From: a virus
Virus record (IMG/VR): IMGVR_UViG_3300037586_000737
Coordinates: 1-20,251 of that record
Reading direction: 5' to 3' (one strand)
DNA length: 20,251 bases
Of the stretch, positions 6,778 to 15,448 are shown in pieces. Position 1 is the stretch's first letter; each line of letters opens with the position of its first letter. Made by a program: the position numbers and the translations under genes. The notes below the pieces were generated by a model that saw nothing but the letters and a program-made list of their open reading frames with translations, was not told the DNA's origin and did no database searches.

Positions 6778-9504
6778 TTAAAATCCAAGTTTTTCTTTGA
6801 CGGAGTCTTCCACTCTGTCGAGAGCACCCATAATGCCTTGTATGTTGCCATGCTTCCTAGTGAAACGTGCAGCAGAGGCTGTCTTAGCTTTAACTGCGCG
6901 TGCAGCATCCTTCGCAGGACGCTCAACCTGATATTTCCACAAGCGGCTCTCAATCTCATCACGTTGTTCACGGTATAGTTTATGCATAGCAGGGTCCTGA
7001 ATCTTCTTGAGCATCTCATCCACAGGGGCGAACACTCCACGACTAGGCATCTGCCCCTTTGCACCACGGGAGCTATCCATCTTCACTGTCTGATACCCTG
7101 AAGATACGCCTCCAAGATTGATCTGAGGCATCAGGAAGGCCATCTCCCTTTCCTTGGTAGTAGGTGAGATCATCTCTGTGCTTAGTTTAAACTCACGAAG
7201 AAGAAGCTCAGGAGGATAATCTTTACGGATCTGCTCTTGAGCAGCCTCACTTTCTGCGTAGCCCCCTTTCTTTAGGCCAGCCGCCCACTGCTCCACGATA
7301 TTGTTGTAGTGCTCTTTAACATATTCACCAGCCCAGTGATACATCATATCAGTGGCTTCTTCTTGGGTGATATGCATATCGCTCGGTGCAGTGCCTCCTT
7401 CCTCACTGGGAGTAGATGTATCAAAACCATACAGAAGCATCTCTGATCCGCTTCGATCACCTAGCTCAGACATGTATGCAGACACCCTACTTGCATGTAT
7501 CTGGACACCCTGTTCTCCAAGGGAGTCTACTGCGTTCCTGAAGAGCATGACACGTCGTCCATCGCTGCCTTCATATACGCGAGCCATACCGTTAATATGC
7601 TTCTTTGCCTCATTAATATACCAGTCAGGAGATTGCCCTGAACCATGTTCACTGACCAGCTTCGCAATAGCATGCTGCTCGTAAGTTGCCCATGTTATGG
7701 CCTCGTCAGGGGAACCATAGTCTCTAGCGTATGCCTGATGTGCACCAGTGATCACGCTAAAGGAGTCGTTTTTCTTGGTCAGTTTGGCATACACGGCATC
7801 ATACATCTTCTCCGCATCAGATCCTTTCCCTAGCAAAGATCGAGCAGAAGGACCTGCGGCGGCTGCGATTACGGACGTCATGAAATCGTCCTCCGCGATA
7901 CTTGTCCTTGCCTGTGCCACCGACTTAAATACCTTCATGTCTGGATCGGTGGTGTCGCCATTAATCGCCGACCATAAAGGCACGCTGGCGAGGCCATCAT
8001 TGGAAGCCACTAGGACATCCACAGCAGCGCCTGCATTCTCAGGATTATCTTTCACAAGCTGGAGCCCGATGTCGGCACCAATAATAGCATCCCCTCCCAG
8101 CACCAAGCTTCCTGGTCCAAGGGCAGGATCAAGCTGGCCCATGATCTGAGCTTCCGTTCTCGCCTCGCGGCGAAGAGTAGCCTTGTCTGACTCGTCTAAT
8201 GAACCTCCTGCGGCAAGCTTGTCCGTCATGGCCCGTCTGGTGGCATCTGCTGAATGAAACACTCCTGCAGCATGCGGATAGAGTGTCCTTTCTGCGGCAA
8301 TGGCCCCTCCCCTATCGCGGGCATCCTTATATGCCTTCACAATAGTATTACGTGTCGCTAGGACGTTGTTCATGTCACCCCTATCGACCTTGTTGAGGAC
8401 GCTCTTGTCGATCCCAGGAAGATCGGAGATCTTACCTGTAGGATTATCAACCATCCACTGACGTTGCTCTGAGCCGTTCATGGCTGCCTGAATACCATAA
8501 GCTAAGTAGGAAGAATCAAGGTTCTTATCTTCGTCTGAGAGAGGCTTAACTACCTTCTTCGCAGCGAGATATTGCTGCGTAATAGTGTCCATGTTTCTGT
8601 CTGCATATCCAGAGGAAGCGGCCTCGCCACCTGCCTGACCGAAGTCGTTCAATGTTCGATAAACCGACTGACCACTCTCGATGGCCTTAAACTGGATACC
8701 GAGACGGTCAAGCATGGCATTCTGTGCGTCCACGCCCATCCACTTGGCTTCACGCACCTGCTCGGAGGCATCCTTGAGCTGCTGCTGCGCATCTGCAATG
8801 TTCGGGTTACGTTCCTGTGCGAAGCGCATAGCATCCACATAGGCACCCATCTGCTCAGTGCCCTTGGCTACGTAAATTTCTTGCGCCTGTGGATTTGATT
8901 CCGCGAAAGCGCCGCTATGAAAGTAGATCCCCAAGTGATCAGTAATCCCTTCTCCTGTCTTAGACGACACTGAATTGGCCGCGACATCCCTTTCAAGTAT
9001 AGTCCCAGACCGCTCCATTATGACCTCTGCTTCATGGACCATGGCTCCAGTGAGGCTGGCCATGTCATAGTCATGGGCTACGCGATCATAGTCCGTCTTG
9101 AAATGTTCGTTGATAGGATTGGCGTATTCGTCACGAACGGAAGTATCCCCGTCCGTATTGAATTGGACATCGTTGACATGGGCATTCTCAGACCATGCCT
9201 TCATCATCTCCTTGTGCTTTGCCAGCTTACCAAATTCCTTCTGCTTTACGAGAAGATCGCCCTCACGGATCATCTCGTTCCAAGTGGCTTCCATTTTCGC
9301 ACCCTTACGCTTCCTGTTTCCCTCCTGCGTAGCACGATCCTTTCGCTCAAGGTTCCCCGCAATCTCCTTGGTTCCGTGAGCAACCTGACCCAGTGCTCCT
9401 TGTATAGCGCGTGCGCCACCGTCGCCGTGGTCTAGGCCGAGGCCGAAGGAAGCAGCGGAAGCTTGCGTGTCTTTTTGAGTAGAGTGTCCGAGTCGTATAG
9501 CCAT
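6778..9504 (-). CDS. Internal virion (ejection) protein, gp15-like, 908 aa
   Basis: Seen: ATG at 9504 lies 2 bases after the TAA of the 214-aa gene (TAACAATG); stop TAA at 6780-6778. The protein is largely helical and hydrophilic. The first 45 residues are small and glycine/alanine-rich, followed by a strongly basic and acidic helical stretch (ERKDRATQEGNRKRKGAK). The C-terminal 70 residues are again basic and helical, ending RVEDSVKEKLGF. No signal peptide or clear catalytic motif is visible. Known: the T7 gp15 internal core protein (about 747 aa) lies between gp14 and gp16 and lines the periplasmic part of the ejection channel. Size, order and composition fit that role. Assignment rests on position in the block; a different core or tail protein cannot be excluded from sequence alone. 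Confidence 0.75.
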   Translation of the reverse strand: MAIRLGHSTQKDTQASAASFGLGLDHGDGGARAIQGALGQVAHGTKEIAGNLERKDRATQEGNRKRKGAKMEATWNEMIREGDLLVKQKEFGKLAKHKEMMKAWSENAHVNDVQFNTDGDTSVRDEYANPINEHFKTDYDRVAHDYDMASLTGAMVHEAEVIMERSGTILERDVAANSVSSKTGEGITDHLGIYFHSGAFAESNPQAQEIYVAKGTEQMGAYVDAMRFAQERNPNIADAQQQLKDASEQVREAKWMGVDAQNAMLDRLGIQFKAIESGQSVYRTLNDFGQAGGEAASSGYADRNMDTITQQYLAAKKVVKPLSDEDKNLDSSYLAYGIQAAMNGSEQRQWMVDNPTGKISDLPGIDKSVLNKVDRGDMNNVLATRNTIVKAYKDARDRGGAIAAERTLYPHAAGVFHSADATRRAMTDKLAAGGSLDESDKATLRREARTEAQIMGQLDPALGPGSLVLGGDAIIGADIGLQLVKDNPENAGAAVDVLVASNDGLASVPLWSAINGDTTDPDMKVFKSVAQARTSIAEDDFMTSVIAAAAGPSARSLLGKGSDAEKMYDAVYAKLTKKNDSFSVITGAHQAYARDYGSPDEAITWATYEQHAIAKLVSEHGSGQSPDWYINEAKKHINGMARVYEGSDGRRVMLFRNAVDSLGEQGVQIHASRVSAYMSELGDRSGSEMLLYGFDTSTPSEEGGTAPSDMHITQEEATDMMYHWAGEYVKEHYNNIVEQWAAGLKKGGYAESEAAQEQIRKDYPPELLLREFKLSTEMISPTTKEREMAFLMPQINLGGVSSGYQTVKMDSSRGAKGQMPSRGVFAPVDEMLKKIQDPAMHKLYREQRDEIESRLWKYQVERPAKDAARAVKAKTASAARFTRKHGNIQGIMGALDRVEDSVKEKLGF

Positions 9505-9506
9505 TG

Positions 9507-10151
9507 TTATCTATTTTTCCACGCATCCCATGCCTGTGAGCCTGTAGAGGCGCCCTGAGCCACGCCACCGAGGAACGAGGCATAACCGCCGATGCGTGCG
9601 GAGGAAGCCTGCCCTCTGTATGCGGAGGCGCGATTACGTCCTTCCGCGAGAATGAGACCTGTTTGCGTGCGCCCTGTTTCAAGTGCTCGCTTGGAGCGCA
9701 TCTCTGCGAGTTCACCTTCTTTGGAGAATTGATAGCGTTCTTGGGCACCGCCTGAAAGTATTTCCACTTCCTGACGTTCCAGAAGAAGGGCATCCGAGCG
9801 AAGGACATCGTCAAAGCTGTAATCGAAGGTCCCTGTGCGAGCGCCCTTGGCCTCAGCCTTCGCCATGCGCTGCGCCGTCTGTGTGCGCTGGTCCCGTAGT
9901 GCCTTGGAGCGGGTCTGAGCAGAGTCCGCTGCATTGAACTGAGCCACAGAAGCTTGGAACGATTGGTCCCCTGCTTCAGCTACCGCATTGTTCTGGGCGA
10001 TCTGCGCATTGTAGGCAGCCATCTGCTCAGCAGCAGTGGCTTGATTCTCCGCCTGTGCCGCAGCATTCTGGGCACCGAGGTATCCTACCGCGCCAGATGC
10101 GAGGCTAGATACCGCAGATACTGCGAGCATTGTGGTTACTGGGTCTGACAT
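9507..10151 (-). CDS. Internal virion (ejection) protein, gp14-like, 214 aa
   Basis: Seen: ATG at 10151 lies one base after the TAG of the nozzle gene; stop TAA at 9509-9507. The N-terminus has an alanine/glycine-rich hydrophobic helix (about residues 5-28, VTTMLAVSAVSSLASGAVGY), followed by a long alanine/glutamine-rich helix (AQAENQATAAEQMAAYNAQI, residues 33-52). The middle is charged, and a glycine/alanine-rich hydrophobic segment sits near the C-terminus (RIGGYASFLGGVAQGAS). This hydrophobic-helix-first, glutamine-rich layout and the length match T7 gp14 (196 aa), the ejected protein that inserts in the outer membrane. A GGAGG sits about 15 bases upstream, too far for a normal Shine-Dalgarno. 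Confidence 0.82.
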   Translation of the reverse strand: MSDPVTTMLAVSAVSSLASGAVGYLGAQNAAAQAENQATAAEQMAAYNAQIAQNNAVAEAGDQSFQASVAQFNAADSAQTRSKALRDQRTQTAQRMAKAEAKGARTGTFDYSFDDVLRSDALLLERQEVEILSGGAQERYQFSKEGELAEMRSKRALETGRTQTGLILAEGRNRASAYRGQASSARIGGYASFLGGVAQGASTGSQAWDAWKNR

Positions 10152-10152
10152 A

Positions 10153-13100
10153 CTATTTTACTTCGACCTCCGTTACTGCTGAGATGACTGTGAGTGGATA
10201 AGGCTGATCTTGGATAAGCATTGGAACCTTGTCCACTGCATACTGCGATGAAGGCAATGTTTTTTCCTTGGTGAAGCCAGTGAACAGCGGGGGTGATTCT
10301 CCGTCAGGGGCATCATCCAGATGCTTCGTAATATCAAGGGCCCCTTCTTCTGTGAAGCCTTGTTTGAATCCGAGGCTACGGAACAGATAGAACCACTGCT
10401 TCACGTAGCGGGTGATCTGCCCATAGGCATTACCGCCGCGTGTCTCTATGCCGAGTGGGTTCCCCTGAAGCACCCCTGTATAAGGGAGTCCGACCAGAGA
10501 ATACTTGGTAACTGTCACGCCTTCTGGCAGTGTTACACGGCTGTTTAGGACAGGGAGGCACCCGTAGTCCAGACCGTCGATGACCGTTCTCACACAACCT
10601 TCCTCGTCAAGTAGTCTATCTGGTACAGGTATGACTACACTCGGAGTCTCGTGATAGCCTGTATCAGGGTAGCGAGAATATGAATCGAGGAATGCTGCAT
10701 TCGGCTTATAATTATCTTCCCCCGTGTCGATGAAGGACGCGTGCATACGCTCCATGGTACGGAGCCCGTCACGGTCAATGACCGCCCATACCTGATCCTC
10801 GGAAGTCTCTGTGTCCCCTTTAGGAACGACCTCCACCTCCGCGAAAGTACCGTCAGTGGTATGCTCCGCCCATGCGTAGTAGTCATCCTCCTTGCGGTAA
10901 GTGAGTGTAATCAGCCGACCCGCTTCTGTGACAATCCAGAACACAGCATGCGGATTTGCCTGATACGAGAATGAGATGATAGGATCATTGTCGAAAAGAG
11001 TAGGTACCAGTTTCGTAGTGGTCTTCGTATCGAAAGATTGAGACTGGAAATCAAAGATGAACTCAGAGAAGCTTCGGCCACTGATATGCGGGAAGAACAC
11101 TGATGCACCTACGCGCATACCCTGCTGGGTCGAGCCAATAGAGGTCTCTTGCGTGATTCGGATATTTTTCGGAGTAATGGCAGCTGAGAACTCATTGGGT
11201 CTCAGCTGCCACTCGTTCGATTCTGTCCCTATAATCAAGGTGGGACCCGATTCCAACCACCGAATAATTGTAGAGGATGTTCCGAGGGGGTAAGTAATTC
11301 CTGTGGTATCCAATACGGTACCATCAGACTCCACTGTTCGGAAATCACTGTCGTCCTTGGTACTGCTAAGCCATACCAGATTGGGGTCATTCTTGGACCC
11401 TGCATACACTCGTCGCTGTTCGTAAAAGGAAACTGCGACAGGCCAGTTATTGTCGTACCATGCCCCCCATCGATATTCGGTGAACACACCGTTGTTATTG
11501 ATCTCACCCGTAAGGGCGTCCCGTGGAATGTCGGAGAGGACGTCACACGTGGCGCTAGTAGACTGAGTAGAAGTGATGCGAAGAAGCACCCACTTATCAA
11601 CCAAGTTACCAAAGAAATAACGACCCGTGTCGCGGGTGTTGGAGAATACGTTTTTACTGGCATAAAGTGTAGTAGTATGAGAGGCGAGCCCGTCGCGATC
11701 ATTAGTCAGATCGTAGACTGAGACAGTGCCTGTTGTGGCTCGGAGATTGGTGTCCTTCACAACCACCTGAGTCTCGTCCGCTTCAAATACGTCGAACTGC
11801 TTCTGGGTAGACATGTTGGCTACGATGGAACCAGTGGCCGTTCCTGTTATCTCTGCACCATTTTCAAGTCCCTCCGTGATCTGGTAGTCCATGATGAATC
11901 GAGGAGAGCTGCCGCCTTCTTTGAGCTTATAGCGCTCTCGGGGAGTTCCCTCGGGAGCATCCACGCTGAACTCCGTGTATGTGCTCCACTCATATACCTC
12001 ATAGGTGCTTCCTGCTTCATAGTTGGAACTTTTGAGCGTATTGTATATAAAGTCCACTGGATGATCTTCCACACCACGGTAGTCTTTCAGATAGAACCAT
12101 CGGGTAAGACCGTCTTGGGAAGAGAATTCCGAGTCGGTAGGACGAACAGTAGGTTCGCACACGTTCGTAAAGAGCTTATCCCCACCAATACGGACCCATG
12201 CACCGATGTGAGATGTTTCAAAGATAGCTGCATCCGCACGGACATGCCACTTGTCATCAGGAACCCTATCGTTGCTCTGCCACTTGTCGGCACCTGTGCC
12301 TTTTAGTGCAAACAGCCGAACAGAGGGATCTTCTACGTTTACTACAGAATCCACTGGATCAACGTAGCAGGTGGTTCCAGAAGGATCTGGAACGTCTGGA
12401 TTGATTGCGGTTGTCAGGATACGTCCAAGGGCCCATTGGTTGGCTACCTTGTATTCCGTGTAATACGGAACCGTTTCCATGTCGATGATCTCCTGCGCAG
12501 TAAAATTGAAATCCTCTAGTGTAGATGTGAGACGAACCACCTCAACGGAGGGGTCAATTCGCATGACAACATCGGAGGTGTCGATCTTCTGGAAAGGGTG
12601 GGACGTGTAGTCCACCTTGCTGAAAGTCCATGGCGTCAGCCCCTCAGAACCAGCAGAGCCCGCGAACAGTGCGAGATTGCTCTCATCGGATTCTGTGGAA
12701 TACAGGCGAAAATTATCAGGAGCAGGGTCGGTCTCTGTAGAGTACAATGCCACCGAGTCAAAGACCGTATTGGCAGAGAGCTCATACGGCGGGTGGTTCG
12801 TGTGCGTGAACACCATCTTCTCCACTTCGCGTGAATAGCGGACATCTGGAATCTCAGAGTCAAGGTATGGAATATCCACACCATCGACGCCATTCTCACG
12901 AACATAAAGCAACAGGCCGTCGGTAGTATATACATGAAGCAGGCCTTCTGACAATCGCAGGAGGAATCGATTCTCATTGTTAATTGAGAACGAAATCAGC
13001 TTAACATTTCCCTCCACAGAATCCTCGATCCACTCGAACCCTTCCCGATACTTCACGGGACCTTGGATCGACGGTATGAAATTCTCTATACGTTGAAGCC

Positions 13101-13194
13101 CTTTGTTGAATTTATCAACGTCAAGGCGACCACGCATATACGGTCCCATGAGGCCGCCTGTAAAATCTGTGGTGATTGGGTTATATGATGCCAT
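10153..13194 (-). CDS. Tail tube nozzle protein, gp12-like (tail tubular protein B), 1013 aa
   Basis: Seen: I place the start at ATG 13194-13192, giving MASYNPITTDFTGGLMGPYM, which overlaps the end of the adaptor gene by 14 bases. An in-frame start 12 codons further upstream is possible but adds only a basic tail inside the adaptor gene. Residues 1-60 carry the typical opening of podovirus nozzle proteins: a short GG-containing segment, then ENFIPSIQGPVKYREGFEW. The rest is beta-rich with many aromatic, aspartate and threonine residues, in keeping with the beta-propeller fold of T7 gp12. A segment around residues 610-720 (SFYEQRRVYAGSKNDPNLVW, then TESNEWQLRP) is characteristic of this family. 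It is longer than T7 gp12 (794 aa). Role: hexameric nozzle below the adaptor, closing the tail until ejection. Confidence 0.9.
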   Translation of the reverse strand: MASYNPITTDFTGGLMGPYMRGRLDVDKFNKGLQRIENFIPSIQGPVKYREGFEWIEDSVEGNVKLISFSINNENRFLLRLSEGLLHVYTTDGLLLYVRENGVDGVDIPYLDSEIPDVRYSREVEKMVFTHTNHPPYELSANTVFDSVALYSTETDPAPDNFRLYSTESDESNLALFAGSAGSEGLTPWTFSKVDYTSHPFQKIDTSDVVMRIDPSVEVVRLTSTLEDFNFTAQEIIDMETVPYYTEYKVANQWALGRILTTAINPDVPDPSGTTCYVDPVDSVVNVEDPSVRLFALKGTGADKWQSNDRVPDDKWHVRADAAIFETSHIGAWVRIGGDKLFTNVCEPTVRPTDSEFSSQDGLTRWFYLKDYRGVEDHPVDFIYNTLKSSNYEAGSTYEVYEWSTYTEFSVDAPEGTPRERYKLKEGGSSPRFIMDYQITEGLENGAEITGTATGSIVANMSTQKQFDVFEADETQVVVKDTNLRATTGTVSVYDLTNDRDGLASHTTTLYASKNVFSNTRDTGRYFFGNLVDKWVLLRITSTQSTSATCDVLSDIPRDALTGEINNNGVFTEYRWGAWYDNNWPVAVSFYEQRRVYAGSKNDPNLVWLSSTKDDSDFRTVESDGTVLDTTGITYPLGTSSTIIRWLESGPTLIIGTESNEWQLRPNEFSAAITPKNIRITQETSIGSTQQGMRVGASVFFPHISGRSFSEFIFDFQSQSFDTKTTTKLVPTLFDNDPIISFSYQANPHAVFWIVTEAGRLITLTYRKEDDYYAWAEHTTDGTFAEVEVVPKGDTETSEDQVWAVIDRDGLRTMERMHASFIDTGEDNYKPNAAFLDSYSRYPDTGYHETPSVVIPVPDRLLDEEGCVRTVIDGLDYGCLPVLNSRVTLPEGVTVTKYSLVGLPYTGVLQGNPLGIETRGGNAYGQITRYVKQWFYLFRSLGFKQGFTEEGALDITKHLDDAPDGESPPLFTGFTKEKTLPSSQYAVDKVPMLIQDQPYPLTVISAVTEVEVK

Positions 13195-13777
13195 TACCTT
13201 GATGCGCTTCAATAAACTGTGACTGGGCATCGCTCATGTAGGTCTGCGGCGGGCCTTGTCGGGAAAATTGGGATTTAGCATCTTTCAGCTCTTGTCGCCA
13301 AAGGGCATCCATCTCTTGTCGCGTACCTTCTCCTGCGGATAATGGGACGGCAATACGGGCAGCTAAGTAGTATTCAAGAACACGTGTCAGCACCTCTGGC
13401 CACGTGGTAACATCAGTTGTTTCCACGTCTGTATAGCGGAAGTACGTATTCTCCACGTTCGTGTAGACATAGCCGTTCTCAATGGCAAAGTCTGTGAGGA
13501 TGCTACCATCTTCAGTCTCATAGCGCCATGTGCCATTGGCCTTGCTGGAAAAGCGAAAACCATATCGGGAGTCGCCAGAAAAAGTGACGTCAGCTACTTG
13601 GAGCTCACGTTTGCGTGCAACAGGCCAGTCCCATTTTGACGCGATATACTTAATGGCGCGAGCGAGCGCAGGCTTGACCACCTTGGCCTCAGCAGAGGAC
13701 TCATTTAGGTCAAGGATTGTTTCGTGTCCACCGACTTCAGCGACGGCGGCGTTTGCGATCTCAAGCTCGGTTGCCAT
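13181..13777 (-). CDS. Tail adaptor protein, gp11-like (tail tubular protein A), 198 aa
   Basis: Seen: ATG at 13777-13775, TAA at 13183-13181. The N-terminus shows the family pattern: LEIANAAVAEVGG, then a short LNESSAEAKVV segment, a helix with conserved basic residues, and WDWPVARKRELQ, corresponding to the W-x-W/F-A-x-x-R region of gp11-like adaptors. A tyrosine-rich segment follows (YGFRFSSKANGTWRYE), then YYLAARIAVPLS and a C-terminal helix with many glutamines. Length matches T7 gp11 (196 aa). Role: dodecameric adaptor ring between portal and nozzle. Its start codon is in direct contact with the U-tract of an upstream terminator (TTTTTATG), so only readthrough transcripts, or transcripts initiated nearby, could express it. 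It overlaps the nozzle gene, so the two are probably translationally coupled. Confidence 0.9.
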   Translation of the reverse strand: MATELEIANAAVAEVGGHETILDLNESSAEAKVVKPALARAIKYIASKWDWPVARKRELQVADVTFSGDSRYGFRFSSKANGTWRYETEDGSILTDFAIENGYVYTNVENTYFRYTDVETTDVTTWPEVLTRVLEYYLAARIAVPLSAGEGTRQEMDALWRQELKDAKSQFSRQGPPQTYMSDAQSQFIEAHQGNGII

Positions 13778-13816
13778 AAAAAGGGTGAGGGCCCGCCCAT
13801 GCCAAGACGGGCCCTC
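13778..13816 (-). terminator. Intrinsic terminator after the capsid/decoration genes
   Basis: A perfect 9-bp G+C-rich stem pairs 13787-13795 (gagggcccg) with 13808-13816 (cgggccctc) around a 12-base loop. On the minus strand it is followed by ACCC and then five T (13782-13778). It sits 9 bases beyond the decoration gene stop. T7 has its main terminator (T-phi) at the same place, between gene 10 and gene 11. On the plus strand the stem is followed by gggttttgtt, so weak bidirectional action is possible. Confidence 0.85.
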
Positions 13817-13824
13817 GGGTTTTG

Positions 13825-14271
13825 TTAGGTATTAACCACGTACAGGATGTATCCTGTAAGAGTGTCGTCAGCAGCGAGATCACCTACCGAAGTAGTGATG
13901 ATCACTGTCTGGATGCCTTCACCAACTTCCACGCCGCGTTCGCCAGCTGCGGAGAGACCTGCGGCAGCTGTAGCTGCGAGCAAGGCATCCGAGTTGTCGT
14001 CGGTAGGTGCGGATTTGGTTGCGTATCCAATTTCGACTTCCGCAGAATTGCTGACAGAGAGAGAACTGAGAACAGTCTCTACAACGACAGCTTTAGACGG
14101 CAGCTCGACTGCTTCCAGCACTGCACCTGCGGTGACAGCCCCAGTGGCAGTGTAGGAGAAACGCTTGATGCGAACGCGAGCACCGTCATCGACGGGGCTG
14201 AGCGGATTGTGGCCCTGACCACGAACTTGAGTAAGCTCGGTCGAGGCGTCGGAGTAAACGATACTAGCCAT
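13825..14271 (-). CDS. Probable head decoration or minor capsid protein, 148 aa
   Basis: Seen: ATG at 14271, TAA at 13827-13825, 31 bases after the capsid stop. The protein is rich in alanine, valine, threonine and serine and almost free of cysteine and aromatic residues. Segments such as FSYTATGAVTAGAVLEAVEL, then KAVVVETVLSSLSVSNSAEV, and a closing LTGYILYVVNT give a beta-sandwich impression. Known: small proteins with this YTATGAxTAG...ILYVV pattern are often encoded just after the major capsid gene in tailed phages and annotated as structural or decoration proteins. Role inferred from composition and position: capsid surface decoration or cement. The leader ends CATAAAATATT-ATG with no Shine-Dalgarno, and resembles the capsid and fibre leaders. 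Confidence 0.7.
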   Translation of the reverse strand: MASIVYSDASTELTQVRGQGHNPLSPVDDGARVRIKRFSYTATGAVTAGAVLEAVELPSKAVVVETVLSSLSVSNSAEVEIGYATKSAPTDDNSDALLAATAAAGLSAAGERGVEVGEGIQTVIITTSVGDLAADDTLTGYILYVVNT

Positions 14272-14302
14272 AATATTTTATGATATTGGGTTAAGGATGA
14301 GC

Positions 14303-15319
14303 TTACGCCTCTGTGCAGCGGATTTCACCAGCAACTTCACCCCACATGCGGGAAGTGCCGATGGTCTGCTTGTAGTAGATGTAAGGAGCTTTCTTCTTAC
14401 CAGACAGGCGCCAGATATCACCAACCAGCTCTTGGCCAATTGTCAATTTCTGTGCTTGTGGAAGCGAGACACGGATGCGGCGCTCGTCACCCACAAGTGG
14501 GATACGCTCGCTCATCTTGAAGTTGAAACCAAGGATATTGGTTGGATTACCGTCTGCAAGACTCTTCTTGATAGAGTAGTCTGCATTGATGATCTCGTCG
14601 AACTGCAAGAGCTCTTCCCACTGGTACGATGTCATCACACAGTCAAGCTGAGTGTTCTCGTCGATAGCTTCGAGGCGGAGCATCGTGGTGCGGATCGCCT
14701 TGAGTTTATCGATTGTGAGGCCGTATGTTCCAGGAGTACCCGAAAGGGTGAAGTTGGAACCGACGGAGGCACCCTCGTAATTACCGCTCTTGAGTGTATA
14801 TCGGCCAGCTGTTGCGGCAATCTTGTTTGAAGAGCCGTTGCTGACCTCACCGACGGTGATCGTGGTGCTGTCGAGGTCATCAGGTGCCACGCAGTATTCA
14901 ATTACTGTGTCACCAGACTTACCTGTGTATGCGGGAGCGTAGTAGCCTTCGTTGATGATGTCATCGCGCTTACGCTTACCAGAGGCAAGCATGGAAGTGC
15001 TGTAAGGATTCTTCGGGTCAGTGATGACGCGCATGAGGTCCTTCTCGTCGATGATCTTACCCAAGTCGTAAGACTTGAGACCGATGCGACGACGATCGTG
15101 AGGGATCTCAGATACAGGATTGTCACCATAACGGGTGTTATCCTCCTGCATTTCTTCGGCTTCACCGATACGGTCCCAATACTGGTATTCGGACGCTTGA
15201 GATTCATGTTCAACAAGAGGGTCGAGCTTCGACTCTGTTTGCTGGAACGCTTTTTGGAAACCTTCGCGAAACTGATTCACGTAATTGGTTGCAATGGATT
15301 CAGGGACTCCTGGGTTCAT
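14303..15319 (-). CDS. Major capsid protein, 338 aa
   Basis: Seen: I choose ATG 15319-15317 (MNPGVPESIATNYVNQF). An upstream in-frame GTG (15355) would add LYEQLLLNYFI inside the structured leader and is unlikely. The N-terminal helix is polar and glutamine/glutamate-rich (REGFQKAFQQTESKLDPLVE), as in HK97-fold capsids. A conserved-looking RRRIGLKSYDLGKIIDEKDL follows at about residues 75-95; later come the beta-rich insertion (residues 140-195) and LKAIRTTMLRLEAIDENTQL, QWEELLQFDEI and ILGFNFKMSERIP, typical of podovirus capsid proteins that lie downstream of Bbp19-like and scaffold genes. Length fits (T7 gp10A is 344 aa). The leader just before the start is very A+T-rich (TTAAATTATTTTATT-ATG). 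A terminator upstream and another after the next gene imply its own promoter. I see no obvious frameshift extension like T7 10B. Confidence 0.88.
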   Translation of the reverse strand: MNPGVPESIATNYVNQFREGFQKAFQQTESKLDPLVEHESQASEYQYWDRIGEAEEMQEDNTRYGDNPVSEIPHDRRRIGLKSYDLGKIIDEKDLMRVITDPKNPYSTSMLASGKRKRDDIINEGYYAPAYTGKSGDTVIEYCVAPDDLDSTTITVGEVSNGSSNKIAATAGRYTLKSGNYEGASVGSNFTLSGTPGTYGLTIDKLKAIRTTMLRLEAIDENTQLDCVMTSYQWEELLQFDEIINADYSIKKSLADGNPTNILGFNFKMSERIPLVGDERRIRVSLPQAQKLTIGQELVGDIWRLSGKKKAPYIYYKQTIGTSRMWGEVAGEIRCTEA

Positions 15320-15448
15320 AATAAAATAATTTAATAGAAGTTGCTCGTAGAGCACCGTGCTCTGCGAATGTGTTTGTTTCGAGGAGCTGCCCTTTCGGAC
15401 TCTTCTAGTCTTACGTTACCAGCGGCTGATACAGCTTTCCAGAGACCC
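15320..15448 (-). promoter_or_regulatory. Capsid gene leader with several small dyads
   Basis: This is the only sizeable non-coding stretch in the window, between the scaffold terminator and the capsid start. It contains, on the minus strand: GCTG-TAT-CAGC (435-425 of 15xxx); a GACT-N5-AGTC dyad (15398-15410); an overlapping GUCC-GAAA-GGGC hairpin with a GNRA-type loop (15389-15400); an 11-base arm dyad centred on 15356; and GCTC-TAC-GAGC, which competes with that dyad. It ends in an A+T-only stretch before the ATG. I see no confident -35/-10 pair or T7-type promoter. Since the upstream terminator should block much transcription, a promoter for capsid is expected here, possibly for a phage RNA polymerase. 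Confidence 0.45.
15345..15367. promoter_or_regulatory. 23-bp inverted repeat in the capsid leader
   Basis: The sequence tcgtagagcaccgtgctctgcga is a near-perfect dyad: 11-base arms around a single central C at 15356, with one T/G mismatch. A DNA-binding dimer site or an mRNA hairpin (AGAGC-ACGGU-GCUCU in RNA) are both possible. It lies about 30 bases before the capsid start codon. No protein or known family of operator is recognised. Confidence 0.5.

Noticed and set aside
15320-15355. N-terminal extension of the capsid protein from an upstream GTG
   Set aside because: The GTG lies in the leader palindrome and the extension (LYEQLLLNYFI) does not look like a capsid N-terminus; the ATG at 15319 has the same A+T-rich approach as the decoration and fibre genes.
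15376-15408. Hammerhead-ribozyme-like core (CTAGAAGAG ... CTCGAAAC) on the minus strand
   Set aside because: The core has an extra A within the CUGANGA box, stem II pairs only at its first base pair, and no stem I, stem III or cleavage triplet can be drawn.
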